The notes beneath the pieces were generated by a model. It made no database searches. It was given only the letters and a program-made list of their open reading frames with translations, and was not told the origin of the DNA. Both the position numbers and the translations under genes were made by a program. Shown piece by piece: positions 1-6,196 of a DNA stretch of 6,762 nucleotides (position 1 is the stretch's first letter; each line of letters begins with the position of its first letter). The stretch lies in NCBI GenBank assembly GCA_021154065.1, contig JAJKJG010000193.1:1-6762 (forward strand). Direction: 5' to 3'. This DNA comes from Methylobacterium sp. (GTDB taxonomy: Bacteria; Pseudomonadota; Alphaproteobacteria; Rhizobiales; Beijerinckiaceae).

Positions 1-561
1 ATCGAGGACGCTATTGTCGCGGGCATGAACCCTCAGCACGTCATCGTCTCTGGGCTCGGTGCCACACCAACCGACAGCGTCGGTTTCCCCTGGACCTCCC
101 GGTACATGATCGCGAGTGGCAACCTTCTCGCAGACTTCCGCTTCAATGTGACGGCCGAGAGCCAGGGCCGGCTGCAGGTCAGCCGTCTCTATAACATGAC
201 GAACGACTCGGGTGTGCGGGACATGCTGTCATTTCTTATTGCCCGCGATACGATGCATCAGAACCAGTGGATCGCCGCCATCGCGGAGCTTGAAGCCGAC
301 GGACTAGAGATGACGCCGTGCCCCTCGAACTTCCCTGAGGAGCGGCAGAAAAACGAGGTCGCCTACCAGTTCATCGATGCGTCGGAGGGCGAGGATACTG
401 CGGAAGGCAGCTGGGCCCAGGGATTGTCCCCGGACGGAAAGGGCCAGTTCAGCTACGCAAAGCTGCAGGCGCTCTCGGACGACACGGGCGATCTCTCCCC
501 AATAGATCCCCGCCTCTACGGCACGCCGCCCCAGCCGGTGCCCGCTACGGCGGCCGAGTAA
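1..561 (+). CDS. katN: Manganese catalase (KatN-type), 3' part only
   Basis: The frame is open from base 1 to the TAA at 559-561, so the gene begins upstream of the window; 186 C-terminal residues are visible. Family members are roughly 280-300 residues, so about 100 are missing. Mn-catalases disproportionate hydrogen peroxide at a di-manganese site in a ferritin-like four-helix bundle, without haem, in the cytoplasm. Recognisable stretches are GLGATPTDSVGFPW, AESQGRLQVSRLYNMT and DTMHQNQWIAAIAELE. Counting from base 1, Glu53 (AESQGR) and His86 (TMHQNQW) lie 33 residues apart, the same spacing as metal ligands Glu155 and His188 of the Thermus enzyme as I recall them; the other ligands would be upstream. 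The tail beyond residue 100 (PSNFPEERQ, EGSWAQG, GKGQFSY) resembles the Salmonella KatN class. The ATG at 25 is internal, not the start. Family call is firm; the exact subgroup is less so. Confidence 0.93.
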   Translation: MEDAIVAGMNPQHVIVSGLGATPTDSVGFPWTSRYMIASGNLLADFRFNVTAESQGRLQVSRLYNMTNDSGVRDMLSFLIARDTMHQNQWIAAIAELEADGLEMTPCPSNFPEERQKNEVAYQFIDASEGEDTAEGSWAQGLSPDGKGQFSYAKLQALSDDTGDLSPIDPRLYGTPPQPVPATAAE

Positions 562-891
562 CAGGGCTGAGAACCGCCCGGCGGCCGTCCGCCTGATCGA
601 GGTCGGGACCGCCCTTGTACGAGGGCACCCGCGCCACGGCTTCGCCGCGAAGGCGCCCGACCGGGGGCGGCACGCCTTCGTGCAACTCGCGAGCGCATTG
701 GTCCGCCTCGATGAGCCCGCCACCCGAGGGCGCCGGGAATAAGCGGCGGCCGCGAGGTATTGCTCGCGCTCGAACCGCATTGTCCGAAAGCGCACCGAGG
801 GGCGTTCGACAAACAAAGATGACGCTCTGGCCGGAACGCCTTTGCTTCCGGGCGAATTGACGGATCCAACGCAAATCCGGCGAGCATCTGC
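562..891. other. Intergenic gap with no confident gene
   Basis: This 330-base gap separates the Mn-catalase stop from the first possible cphA start. I see no RNA gene, no insertion-sequence ends and no convincing terminator. It is as GC-rich as its surroundings, so all frames tend to stay open by chance. One + strand frame stays open from within katN to the TAA at 738-740 and looks protein-like (RLIEVGTALVRG, RHAFVQLASALVRLDE), but it has no credible start codon and matches no family I know. The last 150 bases are somewhat less GC-rich and are the likely place for the cph operon promoter. A TTGACG box at 857-862 could be a -35, but no good -10 follows it at the usual spacing. Confidence 0.5.
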
Positions 892-3795
892 ATGACTTTC
901 GATCAGCCTGCGACCCCAATCGATCAAGGCCGGACTATGGACCCCGGCGATCCCCCGGCCGTTGCGAAGACCGGATCGGATGTGGTTCGGGCTGCTACAG
1001 CGGGGCGCCGGCTGCGGGTAGTCGAGACGGGCGTCTACCGCGGTCCCCACGTCTATGGGAACGCTCCGATGATCCGGATCCAGCTCGATCTCGGGGCACT
1101 CGAGGCCTGGCCGACGGATCGCCTCCCGGGGTTCACTGAGCGTCTCCGCGCGCTGCTGCCGGGCCTCGACGGCCACGGCTGCTGCTACCAAGAACCCGGC
1201 GGCTTCGTTCGCCGGCTGCGTGAGGGCACGTGGCTTGGCCATGTTGTCGAGCACGTTGCAATCGAACTCCAATCGGGCGCAGGCGCGGCGGTGACGCGCG
1301 GCAAGACCCGTTCCGTGAAGGGACGACCCGGCGTCTACAATGTGATGTTCGCCTTCAGCGACGAATCAGTCGGGCTGCTCGCCGGGCGCTTGGCGCTCGA
1401 ACTGGTGGATGCCCTGCTCCCGCCCGAGCTCCGGGGGATCTCCGGTCTCGATCGCGTCTGCGATCCGCCGGACGACACGGCTGGGCGCGACCGGCTCGAC
1501 GTGGCCCTCGCGCTGCAGACGCTCCGCCGCGTCCAGCGCAGCGCGGCGCTCGGGCCGACGACGCTCTCGCTCGTCAGGGAGGCGGAGCGGCGCGGCATCC
1601 CCGTCATGCGAATCGACGAGCACAGCCTCGTGCAGCTCGGCTACGGCCGGCGCCAGCGCCGCATACGGGCCAGCATCACGAGCCTCACCTCCCAGATCGC
1701 GACAGACGCCGCGAGCGACAAGGACCTTACCAAGACGCTCCTCGAGGACGCCGGTCTGCCGGTCCCGAGAGGGGCCGTTGTGCGCACCGCCGAGGAGGCG
1801 GTGCGGGAGGCCGAGCGGATCGGGTACCCGGTGGTAACCAAGCCTCTCGACGGAAATCACGGGCGGGGGGTCAGTATCGGGCTCGCCACGGCGGACGAGG
1901 TGAGGAGCGGCTTCGAGGAGGCGGCCCGGCGGAGCCGGCGGGTGGTTGTCGAGCGGCAGTACGTCGGGCGCGACCATCGCATCCTCGTCGTCGACGCCGA
2001 GGTGGTCGCGGTCGCGGAGCGCGTGCCGGCTCACGTGGTCGGGGACGGCGTCCGGAGCATCGCGGCGCTCATCGAGGAGGAGAACCTCGACCCGCGGCGC
2101 GGAGAGGGGCACGAGAACGTCATGACCCGGATCGAGGCCGACGACCACGTGCTGGCCTTCCTGACCAAGGCGGGTCTCGCCCTCGAGAGCGTCCCGGCGC
2201 CCGGGGAAGTGGTCTATCTTCGGGATACCGCCAACCTGTCGACCGGCGGCACCGCGTTGGACCGGACCGACGACATCCATCCCGAGAATGCGATGATCGC
2301 GAGGCGCGCCGCCCGCGCCGTCGGCCTAGACGTGGCCGGCATCGACTTCATCGCCCCGGATATCGCGCGGCCGGTGCGCGAGACCGGCGGCGGCATCGTC
2401 GAGGTGAACGCGGCGCCCGGCTTCCGCATGCACCTCCAGCCGTCGGAGGGCCGGCCGCGCAACGTCGCCCGTCCGGTGATCGAGATGCTGTTCCCCCGCG
2501 GCGCGCGGAGCCGCATCCCGATCTTCGCCGTCACGGGCACGAACGGGAAGTCCACGACCGCCCGCATGGTGGCGCGCGTCCTGCGCACCCACGGCCTGAC
2601 GGTGGGGCTCACCACAACGAGCGGCATCTACATCAACGAGGAGCGCGTCGTCGAGGCGGACGCCTACGGCCCCTGGAGCGCCCGCATGGTGCTGCGCGAC
2701 CCAACGGTCGATGTCGCCGTGCTCGAGACGGCGCGCGGCGGCATCCTTCGGGAAGGCCTCGCCTTCCCGGACTGCGACGTCGGCGCCGTGACGAACGTCG
2801 CGGCCGACCACCTCGGTCTTAAGGGGATCGAGACGGTCGAGGATCTCGCCTTGGTCAAGTCGGTCGTTGTCGAGGCCGTCCACCGAGACGGCTTCAGCGT
2901 CCTCAACGCCGACGACGAGATCACCGCCCGGATGAGCCGGCGCGCCGGCGGGCGGATCGACTACTTCTCACTCCGGGGCAGCGCGGAGATGCCCGCCTTC
3001 CTGCGCGAGCATATCGGTGATGGCGGGCTCGCCGTCATGCGCGAGCCGACCGCGGCCGGGGGCGACATCGTCATCCACGACCAGCGCGAGTCACTCCGCC
3101 TGATGCGCGCCGCGGAAATCCCGGCAACCCTCGACGGCCTTGCCGAGTTCAACGTCCAGAACGCGCTCGCGGCGGCCGCCATGTGCTATGCCCAGAGGGT
3201 TCCAGTGTCCGCCATCCGCGAGGGGCTGTCGGGCTTCACCACGTCGTTTGAGCACAGCCCCGGGCGCCTTAACGTTTTCGACGGGCACGGCTTCCGGGTC
3301 ATCCTCGACTACGCCCACAACCCGGCGGGCCTCAAGGCTCTCGGGAGCCTCATCCTCAAGATGCGCCTGCGGCATCTGCGGGTGATCGGGATGGTCAACA
3401 TCCCCGGCGACCGCCGGGACGAGGACATGCGCGAGATGGGCGCGCTCGCGGCCCGGTACTTCGACGAGATCGTTTTCCGCGAGGATCCGGCACGCCGTGG
3501 GCGCAGGCCCGGGGAGATCGTGGCGCTGCTCTCGGAAGGCGCGCTCGCGGTCGGCTTCCCGCGGAACTGCATCCGCTGCATCCTCGACGAGGATCGTGCG
3601 GCGGATGCGTGCCTTGCGATGGCGCAGCCGGGAGACCTCGTCGTCCTCACCCCGACTGACATCGAGGCGATGTGGCGGCAGGTCCTCGATTACCGGGTCC
3701 CCATCGCCGCCCGCGCCCGAGCCGAGGAGGCGCCGAGACAGCCGCGCCGGCGCAGGCGCAGCGCCCCCGCCGCCGAAATGCGAAATAGCGCGTGA
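892..3795 (+). CDS. cphA: Cyanophycin synthetase CphA
   Basis: CphA builds cyanophycin, a poly-Asp backbone with Arg side chains, spending ATP for each Asp and Arg added. Three domains are visible. The N domain (about residues 41-200) carries TWLGHVVEHVAIELQ and RPGVYNVMF. The ATP-grasp domain, which adds Asp (about 230-530), has KPLDGNHGRG at 317-326 and EVNAAPGFRMH at 504-514. The Mur-ligase-like domain, which adds Arg (about 544-935), has the P-loop GTNGKST at 549-555 with Lys553, ETARGGIL from 612, NVAADHLGLKGIE, DYAHNP from 806 and PGDRRDED. The gene is intact. At 967 residues it is longer than the usual 870-900, because of about 40 extra N-terminal residues and a basic C-terminal tail. 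The start is uncertain: ATG 892 has only a weak GGCGAG upstream, while ATG 937 has AAGG (926-929) at 7 nt; both precede the conserved RLRVVETGVYRGP. Its stop overlaps the iaaA start by 4 nt. Confidence 0.96.
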   Translation: MTFDQPATPIDQGRTMDPGDPPAVAKTGSDVVRAATAGRRLRVVETGVYRGPHVYGNAPMIRIQLDLGALEAWPTDRLPGFTERLRALLPGLDGHGCCYQEPGGFVRRLREGTWLGHVVEHVAIELQSGAGAAVTRGKTRSVKGRPGVYNVMFAFSDESVGLLAGRLALELVDALLPPELRGISGLDRVCDPPDDTAGRDRLDVALALQTLRRVQRSAALGPTTLSLVREAERRGIPVMRIDEHSLVQLGYGRRQRRIRASITSLTSQIATDAASDKDLTKTLLEDAGLPVPRGAVVRTAEEAVREAERIGYPVVTKPLDGNHGRGVSIGLATADEVRSGFEEAARRSRRVVVERQYVGRDHRILVVDAEVVAVAERVPAHVVGDGVRSIAALIEEENLDPRRGEGHENVMTRIEADDHVLAFLTKAGLALESVPAPGEVVYLRDTANLSTGGTALDRTDDIHPENAMIARRAARAVGLDVAGIDFIAPDIARPVRETGGGIVEVNAAPGFRMHLQPSEGRPRNVARPVIEMLFPRGARSRIPIFAVTGTNGKSTTARMVARVLRTHGLTVGLTTTSGIYINEERVVEADAYGPWSARMVLRDPTVDVAVLETARGGILREGLAFPDCDVGAVTNVAADHLGLKGIETVEDLALVKSVVVEAVHRDGFSVLNADDEITARMSRRAGGRIDYFSLRGSAEMPAFLREHIGDGGLAVMREPTAAGGDIVIHDQRESLRLMRAAEIPATLDGLAEFNVQNALAAAAMCYAQRVPVSAIREGLSGFTTSFEHSPGRLNVFDGHGFRVILDYAHNPAGLKALGSLILKMRLRHLRVIGMVNIPGDRRDEDMREMGALAARYFDEIVFREDPARRGRRPGEIVALLSEGALAVGFPRNCIRCILDEDRAADACLAMAQPGDLVVLTPTDIEAMWRQVLDYRVPIAARARAEEAPRQPRRRRRSAPAAEMRNSA

Positions 3796-4682
3796 TCTTG
3801 GCTCCGACCTGGGCCGTGGCCGTCCACGGCGGCGCGAAGAACATCGCCGAGGACGAGGAGGAGGCGAACCGGAGCGGCTGTCTCCAGGCGCTCGCCGCCG
3901 GGCGGGCCGTGCTGGAGCGGGGCGGCCAGGCCGTCGACGCCGTCGAGGCCGCGGTTCGCGTCCTAGAGGACGATCCGACCTTCAATGCCGGCTACGGCTC
4001 GGTCCGTAACGATACCGGAGAGGTCGAGATGGACGCGGCTCTCATGGACGGGTCGACCCTCGATCTCGGCGCCGTGGGTGCGATCAAGGGCGTGCGCCAC
4101 CCCATCACCGTCGCCCGCCTGATGCTTCGCGAGCCGCCGGTTCTCCTGGTTGCCGAGGGAGCGTACCGGTTCGCGGTCGAGCATGGCGCCAAAAGCTGCG
4201 ACCCGGCCGCCCTGATCCGAGCCTTGGCCCCAGGCGGGCAGAACGGCTCCCGCGCAGCGGCAGGCCACGACACAGTGGGCTGCGTCGCCCTGGACACGTC
4301 CGGCAACGTCGCCGCGGGCACCTCGACTGGCGGCATCGAGGGGTGCCCGCCGGGCCGGGTGGGCGATTCTCCTTTGCCGGGCTGCGGCTTCTATGCCGAC
4401 AATGACGTGGGTGCCGTGGTCTTCTCTGGAGACGGCGAGCAGATCGCTCGCGCAACGCTGGCTGCGGAGGTCGTCCGGACGCTGAACACGGCACCCCCGA
4501 AGGCGGCGATCGACCGTGCGCTGCACCGTCTCGCGAGGGTCGGCGGAGAGGCCGGCGGAATTGTCCTGGACCCGCAGGGACGCTTCGCGCAGGCGCACAA
4601 CAGCAGCCATTTCGCTGTAGCTTGGATGACAAAGGGAATGCGCGAGCCCCGCGTCTCCGTCAGGGCATCGGAGGCGGTCTGA
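3792..4682 (+). CDS. iaaA: Isoaspartyl peptidase / beta-aspartyl dipeptidase (plant-type asparaginase, Ntn hydrolase)
   Basis: Family T2 Ntn hydrolases split isoaspartyl dipeptides and often L-asparagine. Here the natural substrate is probably beta-Asp-Arg released from cyanophycin by the next gene's product, giving Asp and Arg. The precursor (296 residues) should cut itself before Thr161 in GHDTVG, leaving alpha (1-160) and beta (161-296) chains with Thr161 as the N-terminal nucleophile. Other family signatures are VHGGA at the N-terminus, FNAGYGS, VEMDAALMDG, GTSTGG (176-181) and PGRVGDSP. Using E. coli IaaA numbering from memory (Thr179, Thr197, Arg207, Asp210), Thr179, Arg189 and Asp192 fall at matching spacings; the position of Thr230 is Ser212. 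The start is GTG inside the GTGA overlap with the cphA stop, with no strong ribosome site, so translation is probably coupled to cphA. A later start would remove the N-terminal VHGGA region. No signal peptide is seen, so it is probably cytoplasmic. Confidence 0.94.
   Translation: MILAPTWAVAVHGGAKNIAEDEEEANRSGCLQALAAGRAVLERGGQAVDAVEAAVRVLEDDPTFNAGYGSVRNDTGEVEMDAALMDGSTLDLGAVGAIKGVRHPITVARLMLREPPVLLVAEGAYRFAVEHGAKSCDPAALIRALAPGGQNGSRAAAGHDTVGCVALDTSGNVAAGTSTGGIEGCPPGRVGDSPLPGCGFYADNDVGAVVFSGDGEQIARATLAAEVVRTLNTAPPKAAIDRALHRLARVGGEAGGIVLDPQGRFAQAHNSSHFAVAWMTKGMREPRVSVRASEAV
4670..4674 (+). promoter_or_regulatory. Ribosome binding site for cphB
   Basis: GGAGG lies within the last codons of iaaA, 7 nt before the ATG at 4682. 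It decides the cphB start in favour of 4682 over an in-frame ATG at 4622, which would add 20 residues encoded entirely inside iaaA. It also suggests that cphB can be initiated efficiently as well as by coupling through TGATG. Confidence 0.75.
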
Positions 4683-5545
4683 TGCCGATGCATGGCACGA
4701 AGCCCGGCCAGGGAACCCTCGTCATCATCGGCGGCGGCGAGGACAAGGAGGGTGACCGCGTGATCCTGCGCGAGGTGGCGCGCCGCCTTGATGGGGGCAA
4801 GCTCGTCCTCGCGACCGTGGCCTCGCATGAGCCGGAGGGCTACTTCGAAGCCTACCAGAAAGCCTTCGCGGACCTCGGCGTGACGGACCTGACCGAGCTC
4901 TACGTCCGCGACCGAGCCGAGACCCTCGACCCCGAGAAGCTCCGGAGCTTCGAGGGGGCTGCGGGCGTGTTCTTTTCCGGCGGCGACCAGCTCCGCATCT
5001 CGAGCCAGATCGGCGACACGCCCGTCGAGAGCCGCGTGCGCGAGATCTACGAGCGCGGCGGGCTCGTCGCCGGGACCTCGGCAGGGGCCTCGGTCATGAG
5101 CGATACCATGCTGGTTAAGGGCTCGAGCGGCGAGTCGCACCGGATCGGCGACCTCCACATGGCGCCCGGCCTCGGGCTCGTCCGCGACGTCATCATCGAC
5201 CAGCACTTCGCCGAACGCGGGAGGTTCGGCCGGCTGTTTGGCGCTGTCGCCCACAATCCGCGCGAGCTCGGCCTCGGCATCGACGAGGACACCGCGATCG
5301 TTCTGGCCGGCCGCCGTTTCGAGGTCCTCGGCAGCGGTTGCGTATACGTAATCGACGGCGCGGGCGTCACGCACTCCAATATCGCAGAAGCGCGCCCGGA
5401 GAGAGCACTGTCCATATACGACGTCCGGCTGCACGTTCTCAGCTCCGGGGATGTATTCGAGCTCGCGCGACGACGCCCGGCGGAGATGCCGAAGGTTGGG
5501 ACGAGTCACGCCATCGAGGCCGAGGTGACCGGGAAACTTGCCTAG
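4682..5545 (+). CDS. cphB: Cyanophycinase CphB (peptidase family S51)
   Basis: Cyanophycinase is a serine exopeptidase that hydrolyses cyanophycin to beta-Asp-Arg dipeptides. With the start at 4682 the protein has 287 residues, close to the 271 of the Synechocystis enzyme. The nucleophile motif GTSAGAS places Ser133 at the nucleophile elbow; DQHF gives His175 and GIDEDTA gives Glu202. These match the Ser132/His174/Glu201 positions of Synechocystis CphB as I remember them. Other family signs are LVIIGGGEDKEGD near the N-terminus and FFSGGDQLRI. No signal peptide is visible, which fits an intracellular CphB rather than the secreted cyanophycinases that feed on external polymer. The ATG shares its A with the iaaA stop (TGATG), so the gene is the third member of the cphA-iaaA-cphB operon. 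A second ATG at 4688 is possible but less well spaced from GGAGG. Confidence 0.95.
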   Translation: MPMHGTKPGQGTLVIIGGGEDKEGDRVILREVARRLDGGKLVLATVASHEPEGYFEAYQKAFADLGVTDLTELYVRDRAETLDPEKLRSFEGAAGVFFSGGDQLRISSQIGDTPVESRVREIYERGGLVAGTSAGASVMSDTMLVKGSSGESHRIGDLHMAPGLGLVRDVIIDQHFAERGRFGRLFGAVAHNPRELGLGIDEDTAIVLAGRRFEVLGSGCVYVIDGAGVTHSNIAEARPERALSIYDVRLHVLSSGDVFELARRRPAEMPKVGTSHAIEAEVTGKLA

Positions 5546-5567
5546 TGAACCTGCGATCGCGCTGCTT

Positions 5568-5586
5568 GCCTCCCCATGCGGGCGGC
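5568..5586 (+). terminator. Possible weak hairpin after the cph operon
   Basis: Bases 5568-5574 (GCCTCCC) can pair with 5580-5586 (GGGCGGC), with one mismatch, around a 5-nt loop, starting 22 nt after the cphB stop. No T-run follows, so it is not a classical intrinsic terminator. In such GC-rich sequence a stem of this size can arise by chance, and this is offered only as a candidate operon end. Confidence 0.25.
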
Positions 5587-5600
5587 GTTGCTGACTATGA

Positions 5601-6123
5601 CGTGAAGGCCGGCAGCGTGACGCGAACGCGGCGCGCCAGATGGAGATCATCGGCGAGGACGAGAGTTTCCCCGCTACGCCTGAAGCATGGACCTCGCGCA
5701 TTCACCCCGATGATTGGCAGGCATTTCGGAACACTCGCGACGAAATCATCAGCGGGAAGGCGTCCCACTTGGAAACCGAGTACAGGGTCAGACATCGTGA
5801 TGGGGATGGACATGGGTCTGGACCGAAGGCGGCACGCTTCATCGCCTCATCAGCAGCATGATCGAGATCACCGCCCGCAAACAGGCTGAAGACGCCTTGC
5901 GAAAGAGTGAAGCACGCTTCCGTCACCTGGCCGAAGTGCAGCGATTTGGCTTACCGACAAGAAGGCAAACTGACGTTTGTGAATATGCATTTTGAACACA
6001 TCTTCGGGCACTCGGCAGAGATGATCGTGCCGCTCGCATGGCGCAAGCTAATCCATTCCGGACGACATAAACGCGTTTGGCCCTGGACCAAACGCCACGG
6101 GAACGCTGTTCACCGCTTCGTAG
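5601..6123 (+). pseudogene. Decayed PAS-domain sensor protein
   Basis: Pieces of two PAS domains can be read in order across different frames, but no single frame carries them. Piece 1 (about 5601-5813) includes TPEAWTSRIHPDDWQAF and HLETEYRVRHRDGDGH. Piece 2, one base back (about 5813-5941), gives WVWTEGGTLHRLISSM and then ITARKQAEDALRKSEARF, the linker typical between PAS modules of sensor kinases and GGDEF proteins. Piece 3 (about 5944-5961) reads IWLTDK. Piece 4 (5961-6056) reads EGKLTFVNMHFEHIFGHSAE and WRKLIH. Piece 5 (6058 onward) reads PDDINAF and ends at TAG 6121-6123. Each join needs a one-base shift near 5813, 5942, 5961 and 6057. No N-terminal sensor start and no kinase, GGDEF or EAL output domain remains, so the gene is both frameshifted and truncated. 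The intact frames on both sides argue against general sequencing error. PAS identity is fairly firm; the original output is unknown. Confidence 0.8.
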
Positions 6124-6136
6124 GCCACGGTAATTG

Positions 6137-6161
6137 GGAACGCGCACCTTGTCAGACGGTT
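6137..6161 (+). promoter_or_regulatory. Candidate sigma-EcfG-type (general stress) promoter for yciF
   Basis: GGAAC at 6137-6141 is followed after 16 nt by GGTT at 6158-6161. The alphaproteobacterial EcfG-family consensus is GGAAC, a spacer of about 16-18 nt, then CGTT, so this has one mismatch in the -10 element. The position would give a 5' leader of about 25-30 nt that contains the AGGAGA ribosome site. It fits the stress role of the gene family. Short motifs like this occur by chance, and the alphaproteobacterial assignment is itself inferred. Confidence 0.4.
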
Positions 6162-6184
6162 GTCTGTGCTCTGTCCCGGCGAGC

Positions 6185-6190
6185 AGGAGA
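6185..6190 (+). promoter_or_regulatory. Ribosome binding site for the YciF-like gene
   Basis: AGGAGA lies 6 nt before the ATG at 6197. This selects 6197 over the in-frame ATG at 6134, which would add 21 residues with no family resemblance and would lie across the candidate promoter. Confidence 0.8.
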
Positions 6191-6196
6191 TTACCC

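Noticed and set aside
580..593. GGCGG-CCGT-CCGCC hairpin after katN as a terminator
   Set aside because: The stem is only 5 bp and no T-run follows; such inverted repeats are frequent at this GC content.
615..860. An 81-residue + strand open frame in the katN-cphA gap
   Set aside because: Its composition (Arg, Pro, Gly, Ala, Ser) is that of a chance frame, it has no ribosome site I can see, and the frame next to it looks more protein-like.
857..862. TTGACG as a sigma-70-type -35 box for cphA
   Set aside because: No acceptable -10 lies 16-18 nt downstream, so it is mentioned in the gap description but not called as a promoter.
304..1272. A 322-residue - strand open frame spanning katN end, the gap and cphA start
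   Set aside because: It overlaps two well-supported genes on the other strand and reads as low-complexity Arg/Ala/Pro sequence. Only the part in the gap could matter, and it shows no recognisable domain.
1230..2822. A 530-residue + strand open frame inside cphA
   Set aside because: It is an off-frame reading of cphA, rich in Arg, Gly, Pro and Ala, with no domain resemblance. Every conserved cphA motif lies in the 892 frame.
5553..5560. GCGATCGC, the HIP1 octamer of cyanobacteria
   Set aside because: I noticed only this one copy. HIP1 is informative only when strongly over-represented, so it does not point to a cyanobacterial origin.
4391..5701. A 436-residue - strand open frame across iaaA and cphB
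   Set aside because: It is antisense to two genes with full catalytic motifs. GC-rich DNA commonly leaves the opposite strand open, and its translation shows no family features.
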